Shown here: positions 14,600-21,992 of the stretch, piece by piece
Position numbering within the stretch: position 1 is the stretch's first letter
Layout of the letters: the number at the start of each line of letters is the position of its first letter
Assembly: GCA_050741255.1 (NCBI GenBank)
Contig: JBOIEQ010000064.1
Location: 1 to 22,200, forward strand
Length of the DNA stretch: 22,200 nucleotides
Direction of reading: 5' to 3'
DNA from: CAZXNF01 sp050741255
GTDB lineage: Bacteria; Pseudomonadota; Gammaproteobacteria; Burkholderiales; SG8-41
Program-made: the position numbers and the translations under genes
The notes under the pieces: model-generated
What the model saw: the letters and a program-made list of their open reading frames with translations, nothing else
What the model was told of the DNA's origin: nothing
Database searches by the model: none

Positions 14600-15589
14600 C
14601 TACTCCGCCTGGATCTTCGCCACCTTGATCACCTTGGCGGTGACGGTGATGTCCTCGGCGATGAATTTCGCGAACTGCTCGGGCGTGGTGGCCGGCGGGA
14701 TCACGAAGCCCATCTCGACCAGCTTCTTCCGCAGCACGGGATCGGCCACCGCCTTCGTCACTTCGCCGTTCAGCTTCGCCACGATGTCGGCCGGCAGCTT
14801 GGCCGGGCCCAGCAGGCCGATCCAGCTCGAGAAGTCGTAGCCCTTCACGCCGGATTCGTTGAGCGTCGGCACGTCCGGGATCGACTCCACGCGGGCGAGC
14901 GAGGTCACGGCCAGCGCCCGCATCCGGTTCCCCGCGAGGTACGGCGTCGCCGTGGGCACCGGGCTGAACATGAAATAGATCTGCCCGCCCAGCACGTCCG
15001 TCATCGCCAGCGCGCCGCCCTTGTAGGGGATGTGCCGCAGGTCCGTGCCGGTCATCATGCCGAACAGCTCCGCGGAGAGGTGCTGCGTCGCGCCGATGCC
15101 CGACGAGCCGTAGGTCAGCAGGCCCGGCTTCGCCTTGGCGAGCGCGATGAACTCCTTCGTGTTCTTCACGGGCAGCGAGGGATGCACCACCAGCACGCTC
15201 GGCTGGATCACCATCAGCGAGATCGGCGTCAGGTCCTTCTGCGGGTCATACGGCAGGTTCTTGATCAGCCCCGGCGCCGCGGAGACGCCGGACTGCGACG
15301 CCACCAGCAGCATGTAGCCGTCCGGCGGCGCCTTCGCCACCGCGGTCACGCCGATCGTGCCCGCCGCGCCCGCACGGTTCTCCACGATGAACTGCTGGCC
15401 GAACGCATCGCCCAGCTTGGGCGCGAACAGCCGGCCGGCGATGTCGATGCTCCCGCCTGGTGCGGACGGCACGATCAGGCGCACGACCTTGGTCGGGTAG
15501 GCCTGTCCTGAGCCTGGCGAAGTGTTCTGCGCGAATGCGGGGGCCGCCACGAGCGCGGCGATCGACAGGGCAATACGGGACTTCTTCAT
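14600..15589 (-). CDS. Bug/TctC-family periplasmic solute-binding receptor with an insertion at the signal-peptide junction
   Basis: A 329-residue receptor starting at ATG 15589, which has GGAGA about 5 bases upstream; an open extension to 15643 runs into repeats and is rejected. The signal peptide is MKKSRIALSIAALVAAPAFA. The Bug core follows as AYPTKVVRLIVPSAPGGSID, then VENRAGAAGTIG, APPDGYMLLVASQ, HPSLPVKNTKEFIALAKAKP and HIPYKGGALAMTDVLGGQIY. Between the signal peptide and AYPTK are about seven extra residues, NTSPGSG, which most Bug proteins lack. They are encoded by a sequence resembling a dispersed repeat. The gene is bracketed on both sides by hairpin repeats. The ligand is unknown. 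Confidence 0.92.
   Translation of the reverse strand: MKKSRIALSIAALVAAPAFAQNTSPGSGQAYPTKVVRLIVPSAPGGSIDIAGRLFAPKLGDAFGQQFIVENRAGAAGTIGVTAVAKAPPDGYMLLVASQSGVSAAPGLIKNLPYDPQKDLTPISLMVIQPSVLVVHPSLPVKNTKEFIALAKAKPGLLTYGSSGIGATQHLSAELFGMMTGTDLRHIPYKGGALAMTDVLGGQIYFMFSPVPTATPYLAGNRMRALAVTSLARVESIPDVPTLNESGVKGYDFSSWIGLLGPAKLPADIVAKLNGEVTKAVADPVLRKKLVEMGFVIPPATTPEQFAKFIAEDITVTAKVIKVAKIQAE
15502..15527 (-). repeat. Short repeat-like insertion inside the Bug coding sequence
   Basis: On the minus strand this reads GAACACTTCGCCAGGCTC followed by AGGACAGG. It closely resembles the common intergenic repeat core CTTCGACAGGCTCAGGACAG. It lies exactly where the signal peptide joins the mature protein, adds an in-frame loop, and leaves the gene open. 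The match to the repeat family is from memory of the motif, not from a search. Confidence 0.45.
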
Positions 15590-15603
15590 CGGGTCTCCAA
15601 TCC

Positions 15604-16056
15604 GTCGTCCCAGCGAAAGCTGGGACCCATTGAGCTGCGTCACACCGGCGCAGGCCGGTGTCCAGAAGTCTTACCTCACTGGGTTCCGGCCCGGCCCCAC
15701 CTTAGCCCGTCATACCCGCGCAGGCGGGTATCCATTGAGGCCCGTCACACCGGAAAGCAGAGCCTGCCCCGGCAGGCATCAGGCCGGGGCCAGTGTCCAG
15801 AAGTCTTGCCTCACTGGGTTCCGGCCCCGCCTCGCCCAGCCCGTCATCCCAGCGAAAGCTGGGATCCACTGAAACCCGTCACACCGGCGCAGGCCGGTGT
15901 CCAGAAGTCTTACCTCACTGGGTTCCGGCCCCGGACCCGGCCCCACCTTAGCCCGTCATTCCCGCGCAGGCGGGAATCCATTGAGGCCCGTCACACCGGC
16001 GCAGGCCGGTGTCCAGTAGCCTGCCTCACTGGATTCCAGCTTTCGCTGGAATGACG
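15604..16056. repeat. Array of four tandem double-hairpin units
   Basis: Four units begin at about 15604, 15708, 15842 and 15954, each 100-134 bases long. A unit has CGTC, a first hairpin (TCCCAGCGAAAGCTGGGA or CCCGCGCAGGCGGG type), CCATTGAGGCCCGTC, a second hairpin (ACACCGGCGCAGGCCGGTGT) and CCAGAAGTCTTACCTCACTG, then a GGTTCCGGCCCC-rich tail. Unit 2 has an expanded second hairpin that contains GCCTGCCCCGGCAGGC (15762-15777). The units fill the gap between the Bug gene and the M24-fold gene. They are not a CRISPR array: spacing and unit length are wrong and the 'spacers' are themselves conserved. Confidence 0.88.
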
Positions 16057-16063
16057 TCTTTAG

Positions 16064-17191
16064 TCAGCGAATAACAAACAACTCGTCGAGGTTCGTCCGA
16101 TCCGACAACCGCACCGGATCCTTCTCCGTCACGAGCACCAGGTCTTCCAGGTGGTAATAGCAATAATCCGGGTCCACCACGCGCGGTTCACAAGCAATCA
16201 CCATGCCCGGCACCAGCTCGGTGTCGTCCGTCGGCTGGATGCGCGGATTCTCGTGCAGCGCGATGCCCGTGCTGTGCCCGAACAGCGAGCCGCGGTAGGC
16301 GCCGCCCACGCTCTCAATGTCCTTCTTTGACGCCGCGTAGAGGTCGCACGCCCGCGCGCCGGGCCGCAGGCGGTCGATGGCCCGCAACTGCACGTCGCGC
16401 GCCTTGTGGTACCACTCCGTATGGCGCTCGCTCGCGTGGCCCACCGCCGCCAGGCGGTAGAGGTGCGAGTAGTAGCCGTTGCGTTGGGAGCGCACGCCGA
16501 TCTTCAGCATGTCGTTGTCCGCGAGCTGCCGCTCGCCGGACCAGTAGTGGTTGGTGATGGTGTTCGGCCCCGAAGACACGCCCCAGGTGATGTCCCTGAA
16601 CTCGCCGTGCCCGATCTCGAACAGCGTATCGGACATTACGCGAGCGAGCTTGTGCTCGGTGTCGCCGATCTTCGCCGTGCGCAGCGCGCGCTGGATCGCC
16701 TCGTCCGTGCCCTGCGCCGCCGCTGTGAGCGCGTCGATCTCCGGCTGCGTCTTCACCATCCGCGTGCGGTCGAACACCTTGTCGCAGGAAGTCAGGCTCG
16801 CCTGCGGCACCCGTGCCTGCAGGTCCTCGAAATAGTCGATGGTGATGTACTTGCGCTCGATGCCGATGCGGGCCTTGGCCAGCCCCTTCTCCTTTAGCAC
16901 CTCCTCCACGCCTTTCATGGGGGAATCGAGGAACTCTGCATAGGTGCGGATATCGTCGACGGAGGCATAGCGCCGCGTCTGCGTCTCCTCGTTCTTGCAC
17001 ACCACCAGCGACAGCTCACCATTCGCGGTGACGATGCCCAGCGCCAGGCGGTCGCGGATCAGGACCTGCGTCTGGATCTTCCAGCCGCTCAGGTAGAAGA
17101 AGTTTTCGGGGGATGCCACCACGGCGGCATCCAGCCCGGCGGCCTGCATTTCCTTCAGCAGGACGGGCATGTTGACGACTTTGAGCTTCAC
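16064..17191 (-). CDS. M24-fold protein lacking two metal ligands (creatinase-like or inactive aminopeptidase P homologue)
   Basis: From GTG 17191 the protein has 375 residues: an N-terminal creatinase-type domain (about 1-140) and a pita-bread domain (about 145-370). Of the five M24 ligands, H306 (FGHSTGIALHENP), E335 (IACEPRVV) and E349 (YHLEDLV) are present. The two aspartates, which should lie 11 residues apart, are replaced by G232 (LKIGVRS) and H243 (YYSHLYR). Creatinase shares this fold and works without metal, so this may be a metal-independent amidinohydrolase-type enzyme or a pseudoenzyme. GTG 17191 has AGGGA 7 bases upstream; ATG 17170 is an alternative. The frame is open to 17368, but that part is low-complexity and unlike the family. 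Confidence 0.82.
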   Translation of the reverse strand: MKLKVVNMPVLLKEMQAAGLDAAVVASPENFFYLSGWKIQTQVLIRDRLALGIVTANGELSLVVCKNEETQTRRYASVDDIRTYAEFLDSPMKGVEEVLKEKGLAKARIGIERKYITIDYFEDLQARVPQASLTSCDKVFDRTRMVKTQPEIDALTAAAQGTDEAIQRALRTAKIGDTEHKLARVMSDTLFEIGHGEFRDITWGVSSGPNTITNHYWSGERQLADNDMLKIGVRSQRNGYYSHLYRLAAVGHASERHTEWYHKARDVQLRAIDRLRPGARACDLYAASKKDIESVGGAYRGSLFGHSTGIALHENPRIQPTDDTELVPGMVIACEPRVVDPDYCYYHLEDLVLVTEKDPVRLSDRTNLDELFVIR

Positions 17192-17548
17192 AGTGCAGTC
17201 CCTATCGATTTCGACTTCCTTCGTTTTTATCACAACGTCGGAAGCGGGCCTATATTTCTGATCCTTAGTGCAACGCCGGCTAAGCGGCGGTGCGCGGGGG
17301 CGGGACGACGGCGGGCGGCTTGCGCGCGTGCGGGGAAATGGCACACCTCCACGGGAAAGAAAAAGCATCGCGGGCGGGCGGCGCTAGTGGAAAGCGTGCT
17401 GAGTATGGGGAGGGGGGCTCAGGGGGTGAGACACGGAAGCACTCTCCTCCCTTGGCAAATAGGCATCCCAGAGACACGCAACAGCATCGAAGCCCAGGAG
17501 TTTGGAGTTTTTCGGGCAGAATCATGCCTGCCGGCTATCCAGCAGACC
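17192..17548. other. Divergent intergenic region at the edge of the low-GC island
   Basis: About 357 bases separate the M24-fold gene from the HIT gene. No convincing protein or RNA gene was found. It holds the Shine-Dalgarno (AGGGA) of the minus-strand gene next to 17192, GC-rich sequence at 17285-17400, and then sequence of falling GC toward the HIT start. No clear promoter or attachment site could be picked by eye. Confidence 0.4.
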
Positions 17549-17938
17549 ATGACAGAACCAACGACCAAACCATGCCCGTTTTGCGCGCTGCCAGAGCAGC
17601 GCATCGTTATCGCCAACCACCTCGCGATAACCGTGCGGGACGCGTTTCCAGTTTCGCCCGGCCACACACTTGTAATCCCGCGACGTCACTTCGCAACCTT
17701 CTTCGACGCGACGCACGAAGAACGCGCCTCCATACTCGATCTGATGGATAAGGCAAAGCACGGCCTGGATAAAGAGTTGGGGCCTGCGGCATACAACATC
17801 GGCATCAACGACGGCGCAGCGGCAGGACAAACAATCCCCCATATGCATCTTCACCTTATCCCTCGGTATGCAGGCGATTCTGCCGACCCACGTGGCGGAG
17901 TCCGTTGGATATTTCCTGACAATGCGAGGTACTGGTAA
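17549..17938 (+). CDS. HIT-family nucleotide hydrolase/transferase
   Basis: A 129-residue HIT protein. The catalytic histidine triad is H98-x-H100-x-H102 in IPHMHLHLIPR. A C9-x2-C12 pair (CPFC) lies at the N-terminus, and the C-terminal PRGGVRWIFPDNARYW resembles the tail of one branch of bacterial HIT hydrolases. Such enzymes act on nucleoside phosphoramidates, dinucleoside polyphosphates or AMP conjugates through a His-AMP intermediate. ATG 17549 gives the standard N-terminus. The stop overlaps the next gene's ATG (TAATG), so HIT and the endonuclease are translationally coupled. The coupling suggests a linked function, for example processing a nucleotide product, but this is inference. Confidence 0.9.
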   Translation: MTEPTTKPCPFCALPEQRIVIANHLAITVRDAFPVSPGHTLVIPRRHFATFFDATHEERASILDLMDKAKHGLDKELGPAAYNIGINDGAAAGQTIPHMHLHLIPRYAGDSADPRGGVRWIFPDNARYW

Positions 17939-18840
17939 TGTCGCCCGACGAGATACTCAGCGCGTTTGACAACATCCGCGTGTGGCAACGCGGCGATCGT
18001 CGTGCACCGCATAAGCCGCTTCTGGTGCTGTTAGCCCTCGGCAACCTTGTTCGCGGGGGAAAGCCGCAAGTCGAATTCGCTGATATTGAAGGCAAGCTTG
18101 GACGATTGCTGGAAGAGTTCGGGCCGTCGAGCTCCGGTGCTACGCGCCACTTCCCCTTCTGGCATCTGACGACCGACGGGCTGTGGCAACTCAACGGCCC
18201 TGCAGAGATTCTTGCCCGCCCACCCGGCGCGACACCCACCATTGGCGAACTGCGCTCCAATCATGTCAGCGGAGGCTTTCCACCGGAAATACAGTCTGCA
18301 TTCCAGAAAAAACCCGCTCTCGTCGCCGAAGTAGCACGTCGCGTGCTTGACGCACACTTTCCGGAAAGCATCCGACAGGACGTTCTTGAGGCAGTGGGGC
18401 TGTCACTCGAACCACTCGAAATCGGCGACACCGGGCCAGCGTCCCGTCGCCGCGATCCTTCGTTTCGTGACAACGTACTACTGGCGTACGAATACCGATG
18501 TTGCGTATGCGGCCACGACCTGCGGCTCAAGCAGCAGGTCATCGCACTCGAGGCCGCACACATCAAGTGGTTCCAGGCTGGCGGACCAGACGTGGAGCAG
18601 AATGGACTTGCACTTTGCTCGTTACACCACAAGGTTTTCGACTTGGGCGCTTTCACCATCCGCCCAGCCGATTACATCATGGTGTTCAGCCAGCATCTGT
18701 TCGGCAACGCCGAACAGCTACTTTCCTACCACGGAGCGGGTATACAGCTTCCCCAAAGCAAGTCATACCTACCGAGCGCGGAGTTTCTAGATTGGCACGA
18801 GGATCAAGTGTTCAAAAAGCCGGGAAGGGATGCCGATTAA
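17938..18840 (+). CDS. SBD-like plus HNH endonuclease, probable phosphorothioate-sensing type IV restriction enzyme
   Basis: A 300-residue protein. Residues 1-160 resemble the sulfur-binding domain of ScoMcrA-type enzymes: HKPLLVLLALG near 25-35, RLLEEFGP at 56-63, and HFPFWHLTTDGLWQL at 71-85. Residues about 175-245 are an HNH nuclease with C188-x2-C191 and C227/H230 as likely zinc ligands, and with H208 (EAAHIKW), N222 and H231 as the catalytic triad. All key residues are visible. Related enzymes cleave DNA that carries phosphorothioate from the Dnd systems of incoming plasmids or phages. No dnd gene is in the window, which is expected for a stand-alone defence enzyme. It overlaps the HIT gene by 1 base. 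Confidence 0.85.
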   Translation: MSPDEILSAFDNIRVWQRGDRRAPHKPLLVLLALGNLVRGGKPQVEFADIEGKLGRLLEEFGPSSSGATRHFPFWHLTTDGLWQLNGPAEILARPPGATPTIGELRSNHVSGGFPPEIQSAFQKKPALVAEVARRVLDAHFPESIRQDVLEAVGLSLEPLEIGDTGPASRRRDPSFRDNVLLAYEYRCCVCGHDLRLKQQVIALEAAHIKWFQAGGPDVEQNGLALCSLHHKVFDLGAFTIRPADYIMVFSQHLFGNAEQLLSYHGAGIQLPQSKSYLPSAEFLDWHEDQVFKKPGRDAD

Positions 18841-18920
18841 ATATCTCCGACTATGCTTCAATATTTAATCGATATAAAAGAACCCGCTACCTTACCCCAC
18901 TCTATTCGATCGAGACCTCA

Positions 18921-20906
18921 GTGAACAGCCGAGCTTATTACGCCGATTTGATCGAAGACTTTTTGAATCGAAGCTCAGATGAGGTGCTCGGCATACTTGC
19001 TCGAGGGGATTCGTTTTCTATCGAAACATCACAGCGCGACGCATGGATTGCGCAGATTGAGATTCTACGGAAAGCACTTACGCCTTACAAAGGTCTCGGC
19101 AAGATCTACTTCGAATATTCCATCCCTAGGCTTGGTAAGCGTATTGACGTCGTAGCACTAATTAAACATGTGCTGTTTGTGATCGAGTTCAAGGTCGGCG
19201 AAACTCAGTTTTCAGCCAGCGCGAGAGATCAAGTCTGGGACTATGCGCTAGACCTCAAAAATTTCCATGAGACCAGCCATGGAATAGCCATAGCGCCGAT
19301 CCTGGTTGCAACGAGATCAAAAAGCGTCATATCTACCCTCGCGGCGACAGCACAGAGCGATGGCTTATTGCTACCGATTCATGCAACGGCAGAAGGGCTC
19401 GCCGAGATAATGTGTCGCGCTCTCGATTTTTGCGACGGCCATGTCATTGATCCCGTCAACTGGGAACATGGGCGGTATCGTCCTACTCCGACCATCATTG
19501 AGGCGGCTATCGCCTTGTACTCAGGTCACGCCGTCGCCGACATTTCTCGTAGCGACGCTAGCGCAGTCAACCTAAGCCAATCCTCAGAAGCAATTTCGGA
19601 AATAATCCGCTCATCGAGAACGTTATCCAGAAAATCGATCTGCTTTCTGACAGGGGTTCCTGGCGCAGGAAAAACACTCGTTGGACTCAACATTGCGACA
19701 CAACACATCGACAAGGATAGCGATCTCTATAGCGTGTTTCTCTCTGGCAACGGGCCGCTGGTGGCGATCCTTCGTGAGGCCTTGGCAAGGGACAAGGTCC
19801 AGCGCGAGGCAAACGCTGGGCGCAAACTCAAGAAAGGCACCGCAACAAGCGAAGTAAAACTATTCATCCAGAATGTGCATCACTTTCGCGACGAATGTCT
19901 AATCGACCCGAGTTCCCCACCGATAGAACATGTAGCATTGTTCGACGAAGCCCAACGAGCTTGGAATCTCGAGCAAACCGCATCGTTTATGTTACGCAAA
20001 AAACAGCGGCCAGATTTTGATCAATCCGAGCCCGAATTTTTGATCTCGTGCCTAAACAGGCATCCAGATTGGGCCGTAGTTGTTTGTCTCGTCGGTGGTG
20101 GCCAAGAAATAAATACTGGCGAGGCTGGAATTAGCGAGTGGATCGAATCAATCTCACGAGCGTTTCCTGATTGGCACGTGCACATTTCGCCCCGACTGCA
20201 CGACGCCGAGTACGGCGCTGGCACAGTTCTGGAAACACTGTCCACCCGCCCAAACGTTCATTACACGAATGATCTACATCTCGGCGTTTCACTAAGATCT
20301 TTCCGTGCCGAGCACGTCTCCGACGTTGTGAAACATCTACTTGATTTAGATGAGACGGAGGCTCGGCGACGAATCGACCAAATAGCTAGTCGCTATCCGA
20401 TAGTCATCACTCGTGATCTGAATCGCGCAAAATCTTGGCTCAAGGAACAAGCGCGAGGTTCGGAGCGATACGGCATTGTCGTTTCGTCGCAAGCCCAACG
20501 ATTGAAACCCCATGCAATCGACGTTAAATCCCCTATGGACCCCATCCATTGGTTTCTTGACGGAAAGGACGACGTTCGATCTTCGTACTATCTCGAGGAT
20601 GTCGCCACCGAATTTCATGTGCAAGGCCTTGAACTCGATTGGGCTTGTGTCGTGTGGGACGCTGATTTCCGATACGCAGATGAGGGTTGGCAACATCTCT
20701 CGTTTGTTGGTTCTCGCTGGAATCAGATACGAAAACCAGAAAGACAAACCTATCTAAAGAACGCTTATCGCGTGCTATTAACGCGAGCACGCCAGGGCAT
20801 GGTCATCGTTGTACCTAGCGGGGATGATGCTGATCCAACACGTCAGCCGGCTCATTACGATCCAACATTTTCTTATCTCCAGCGCCTCGGCTTTAACGCG
20901 ATCTAG
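18921..20906 (+). CDS. PD-(D/E)xK nuclease fused to a DUF2075-type superfamily 1 ATPase
   Basis: A 661-residue protein from GTG 18921 (MNSRAYYADLIEDF). The N-terminal nuclease-like domain spans about 1-170, with candidate residues E65 (IYFEYSIP), D76 (RIDVV) and E89-F-K91 (VIEFKVG). The ATPase domain starts near 225: Walker A GVPGAGKT (245-252), Walker B VALFDEAQR (338-346), motif III-like LVGGGQEINTGEAGISEW (390-407), a late LEDVATEFHVQGLELDWACV block, and motif VI-like RVLLTRARQG near the C-terminus. It probably translocates on or remodels nucleic acid and cuts it. The frame continues upstream into the HNH gene without a good start; a TTG at 18792 is an alternative. The gene is much poorer in GC than its surroundings, a sign of transfer. 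Confidence 0.85.
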   Translation: MNSRAYYADLIEDFLNRSSDEVLGILARGDSFSIETSQRDAWIAQIEILRKALTPYKGLGKIYFEYSIPRLGKRIDVVALIKHVLFVIEFKVGETQFSASARDQVWDYALDLKNFHETSHGIAIAPILVATRSKSVISTLAATAQSDGLLLPIHATAEGLAEIMCRALDFCDGHVIDPVNWEHGRYRPTPTIIEAAIALYSGHAVADISRSDASAVNLSQSSEAISEIIRSSRTLSRKSICFLTGVPGAGKTLVGLNIATQHIDKDSDLYSVFLSGNGPLVAILREALARDKVQREANAGRKLKKGTATSEVKLFIQNVHHFRDECLIDPSSPPIEHVALFDEAQRAWNLEQTASFMLRKKQRPDFDQSEPEFLISCLNRHPDWAVVVCLVGGGQEINTGEAGISEWIESISRAFPDWHVHISPRLHDAEYGAGTVLETLSTRPNVHYTNDLHLGVSLRSFRAEHVSDVVKHLLDLDETEARRRIDQIASRYPIVITRDLNRAKSWLKEQARGSERYGIVVSSQAQRLKPHAIDVKSPMDPIHWFLDGKDDVRSSYYLEDVATEFHVQGLELDWACVVWDADFRYADEGWQHLSFVGSRWNQIRKPERQTYLKNAYRVLLTRARQGMVIVVPSGDDADPTRQPAHYDPTFSYLQRLGFNAI

Positions 20907-20937
20907 CAAGTCGCTGTATAGGATGCTGCCGCCTTCG

Positions 20938-21216
20938 CTAATACCCGCCCCATCCCACCCTCAACGCCGCCGGCCCCACCACCTCAACCCGGCTCCCGTG
21001 CTTCAGCACATCCATCGTCAGCTCCCGCTCGTCCGCGAACGGCAGTTCCATGACGAGGCTGCCATCGGGCTCGTCCGTCAGGCGCTGGTCGGGGTGCCAT
21101 TCCTCGTGGCGCACCCAGCGCGCGGATTCCGGGTTGAAGCGCAGCCTGGCCCACTGCACGTTCTTGCCGCCGAAGATGCCGTAGCCGTTGATTACGCACC
21201 CCATGGAGGGAGTCAT
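20938..21216 (-). pseudogene. C-terminal remnant of a WYL-domain regulator
   Basis: An open frame of 92 codons encodes only the last part of a WYL transcription factor: FGGKNVQWARLRFNPESARW, then VRHEEWHPDQRLTDEPDGSL, VMELPFADERELTMDVLKHG and SRVEV. The N-terminal HTH and the WYL core are missing, and the C-terminus is cut short (GPAALRVGWGGY) compared with the copy at 21993-22200. Its ATG overlaps the stop of the ORF6N gene (ATGA), so it could still be translated by coupling. The remnant status is inferred from the missing domains. Confidence 0.75.
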
Positions 21217-21728
21217 TTCTTATCGTCCCATGAGCCAAAGCCGATAGACCGCTTGCTTGCCGCTGGTGGAGTCATGAGTTCGCGGATGGCGTCGAAAACC
21301 GCCTTGAACTGGCTGTCGTATTTGCGTTCCAGCGCCGCGAGCTTGCGGGCCAGATCGGCATGCGCACCCAGAATCCGACGCAGCCGCACGAAGGCCCGCA
21401 TGATTTCGATATTGACCATGACCGCACGCTTGCTGCGCAGCACGCTGGAGAGCATGGCGACGCCCTGCTCGGTGAAGGCGTAAGGCAAATACTTGATGTT
21501 CTGGCCACGCTTCAAGGTCACAAATTGTGACCTTGAACGATGCAGCGCTTCCGCTTCATCACGCGTGAGCTGGAACATGAAATCGTCCGGAAACCGGTTG
21601 ATATTGCGCCTGACGGCCTGATTGAGGACCTTGACGGATACAGCGTAAAGCTCCGCCAAGTCCTCGCTCACCAGCACTCTTTCGCCCCGCAGCAACAGAA
21701 CCAGCGGCGCGATGCTTTCCGGCTTCAA
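21213..21728 (-). CDS. ORF6N-domain DNA-binding protein
   Basis: A 171-residue protein with the ORF6N domain in its first 120 residues. Visible signature blocks are LLLRGERVLVSEDLAELYAV, LNQAVRRNINRFPDDFMFQL, RSQFVTLKRGQNIKYLPYAF and TEQGVAMLSSVLRSKRAVMV, followed by NIEIMRAFVRLRRIL. A charged, coiled-coil-like tail follows (about 125-160). ORF6N proteins occur in phages and as single chromosomal genes in accessory regions, and probably bind DNA; the precise role is unknown. The start is a TTG at 21728, with GAGA about 7 bases upstream; no ATG or GTG fits the conserved N-terminus. It lies between two copies of a WYL C-terminus, which suggests insertion or duplication. Confidence 0.88.
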   Translation of the reverse strand: MKPESIAPLVLLLRGERVLVSEDLAELYAVSVKVLNQAVRRNINRFPDDFMFQLTRDEAEALHRSRSQFVTLKRGQNIKYLPYAFTEQGVAMLSSVLRSKRAVMVNIEIMRAFVRLRRILGAHADLARKLAALERKYDSQFKAVFDAIRELMTPPAASKRSIGFGSWDDKK

Positions 21729-21873
21729 TGATGGTCTCTACACTACGCGTTTGGTCGGCATTTTATTGGCTCCCTGGCGATGGAGCGTATAGGGGCTGGT
21801 GGCTCACCGGGTGAGCTTGCGTCGTAACAGGCCGGGCGCGCCGGCGAGCGCTCCCGACATGCCTAACTGAAGG

Positions 21874-21963
21874 GGCAAGATCAAGGTGGATCCCGGATCG
21901 AGTCCGGGATGACGGCCTATCGAGCAAGATCAAAATGGATCCCGGCTCGGGGGCCGGGACGAC
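21874..21963. repeat. Two tandem hairpin repeats
   Basis: Two units of about 40 bases share AAGATCAA-rG/AA-TGGATCCCGG. Unit 1 (21874-21915) has the stem ATCCCGGA-tcgag-TCCGGGAT (21890-21910). Unit 2 (21923-21963) has the stem CCCGGCTC-gg-GGGCCGGG, which is imperfect. They are the same family as the first hairpin at 14425-14596, in the opposite orientation. The rest of the 21729-21992 gap shows no gene. Confidence 0.8.
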
Positions 21964-21992
21964 AGCACTTCTTCCGGGATGGCCGCGGGGGA

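Noticed and set aside
15522..16054. Open frames reading through the hairpin repeats, giving PAQAG- and ESWDP-like peptides
   Set aside because: These peptides are the well-known by-products of translating dispersed repeats and do not represent proteins.
15604..16056. Possible CRISPR array
   Set aside because: The units are 100-134 bases with two hairpins each and conserved sequence between them; there are no unique spacers and no cas genes.
17280..17368. Longer start for the M24-fold protein at 17368
   Set aside because: The extra residues are Arg/Pro-rich and unlike the family, while GTG 17191 has a well-spaced ribosome site and a standard N-terminus.
18498..18920. N-terminal extension of the nuclease-ATPase frame into the HNH gene
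   Set aside because: It overlaps the HNH gene in another frame, has no family similarity, and the conserved N-terminus begins at the GTG at 18921.
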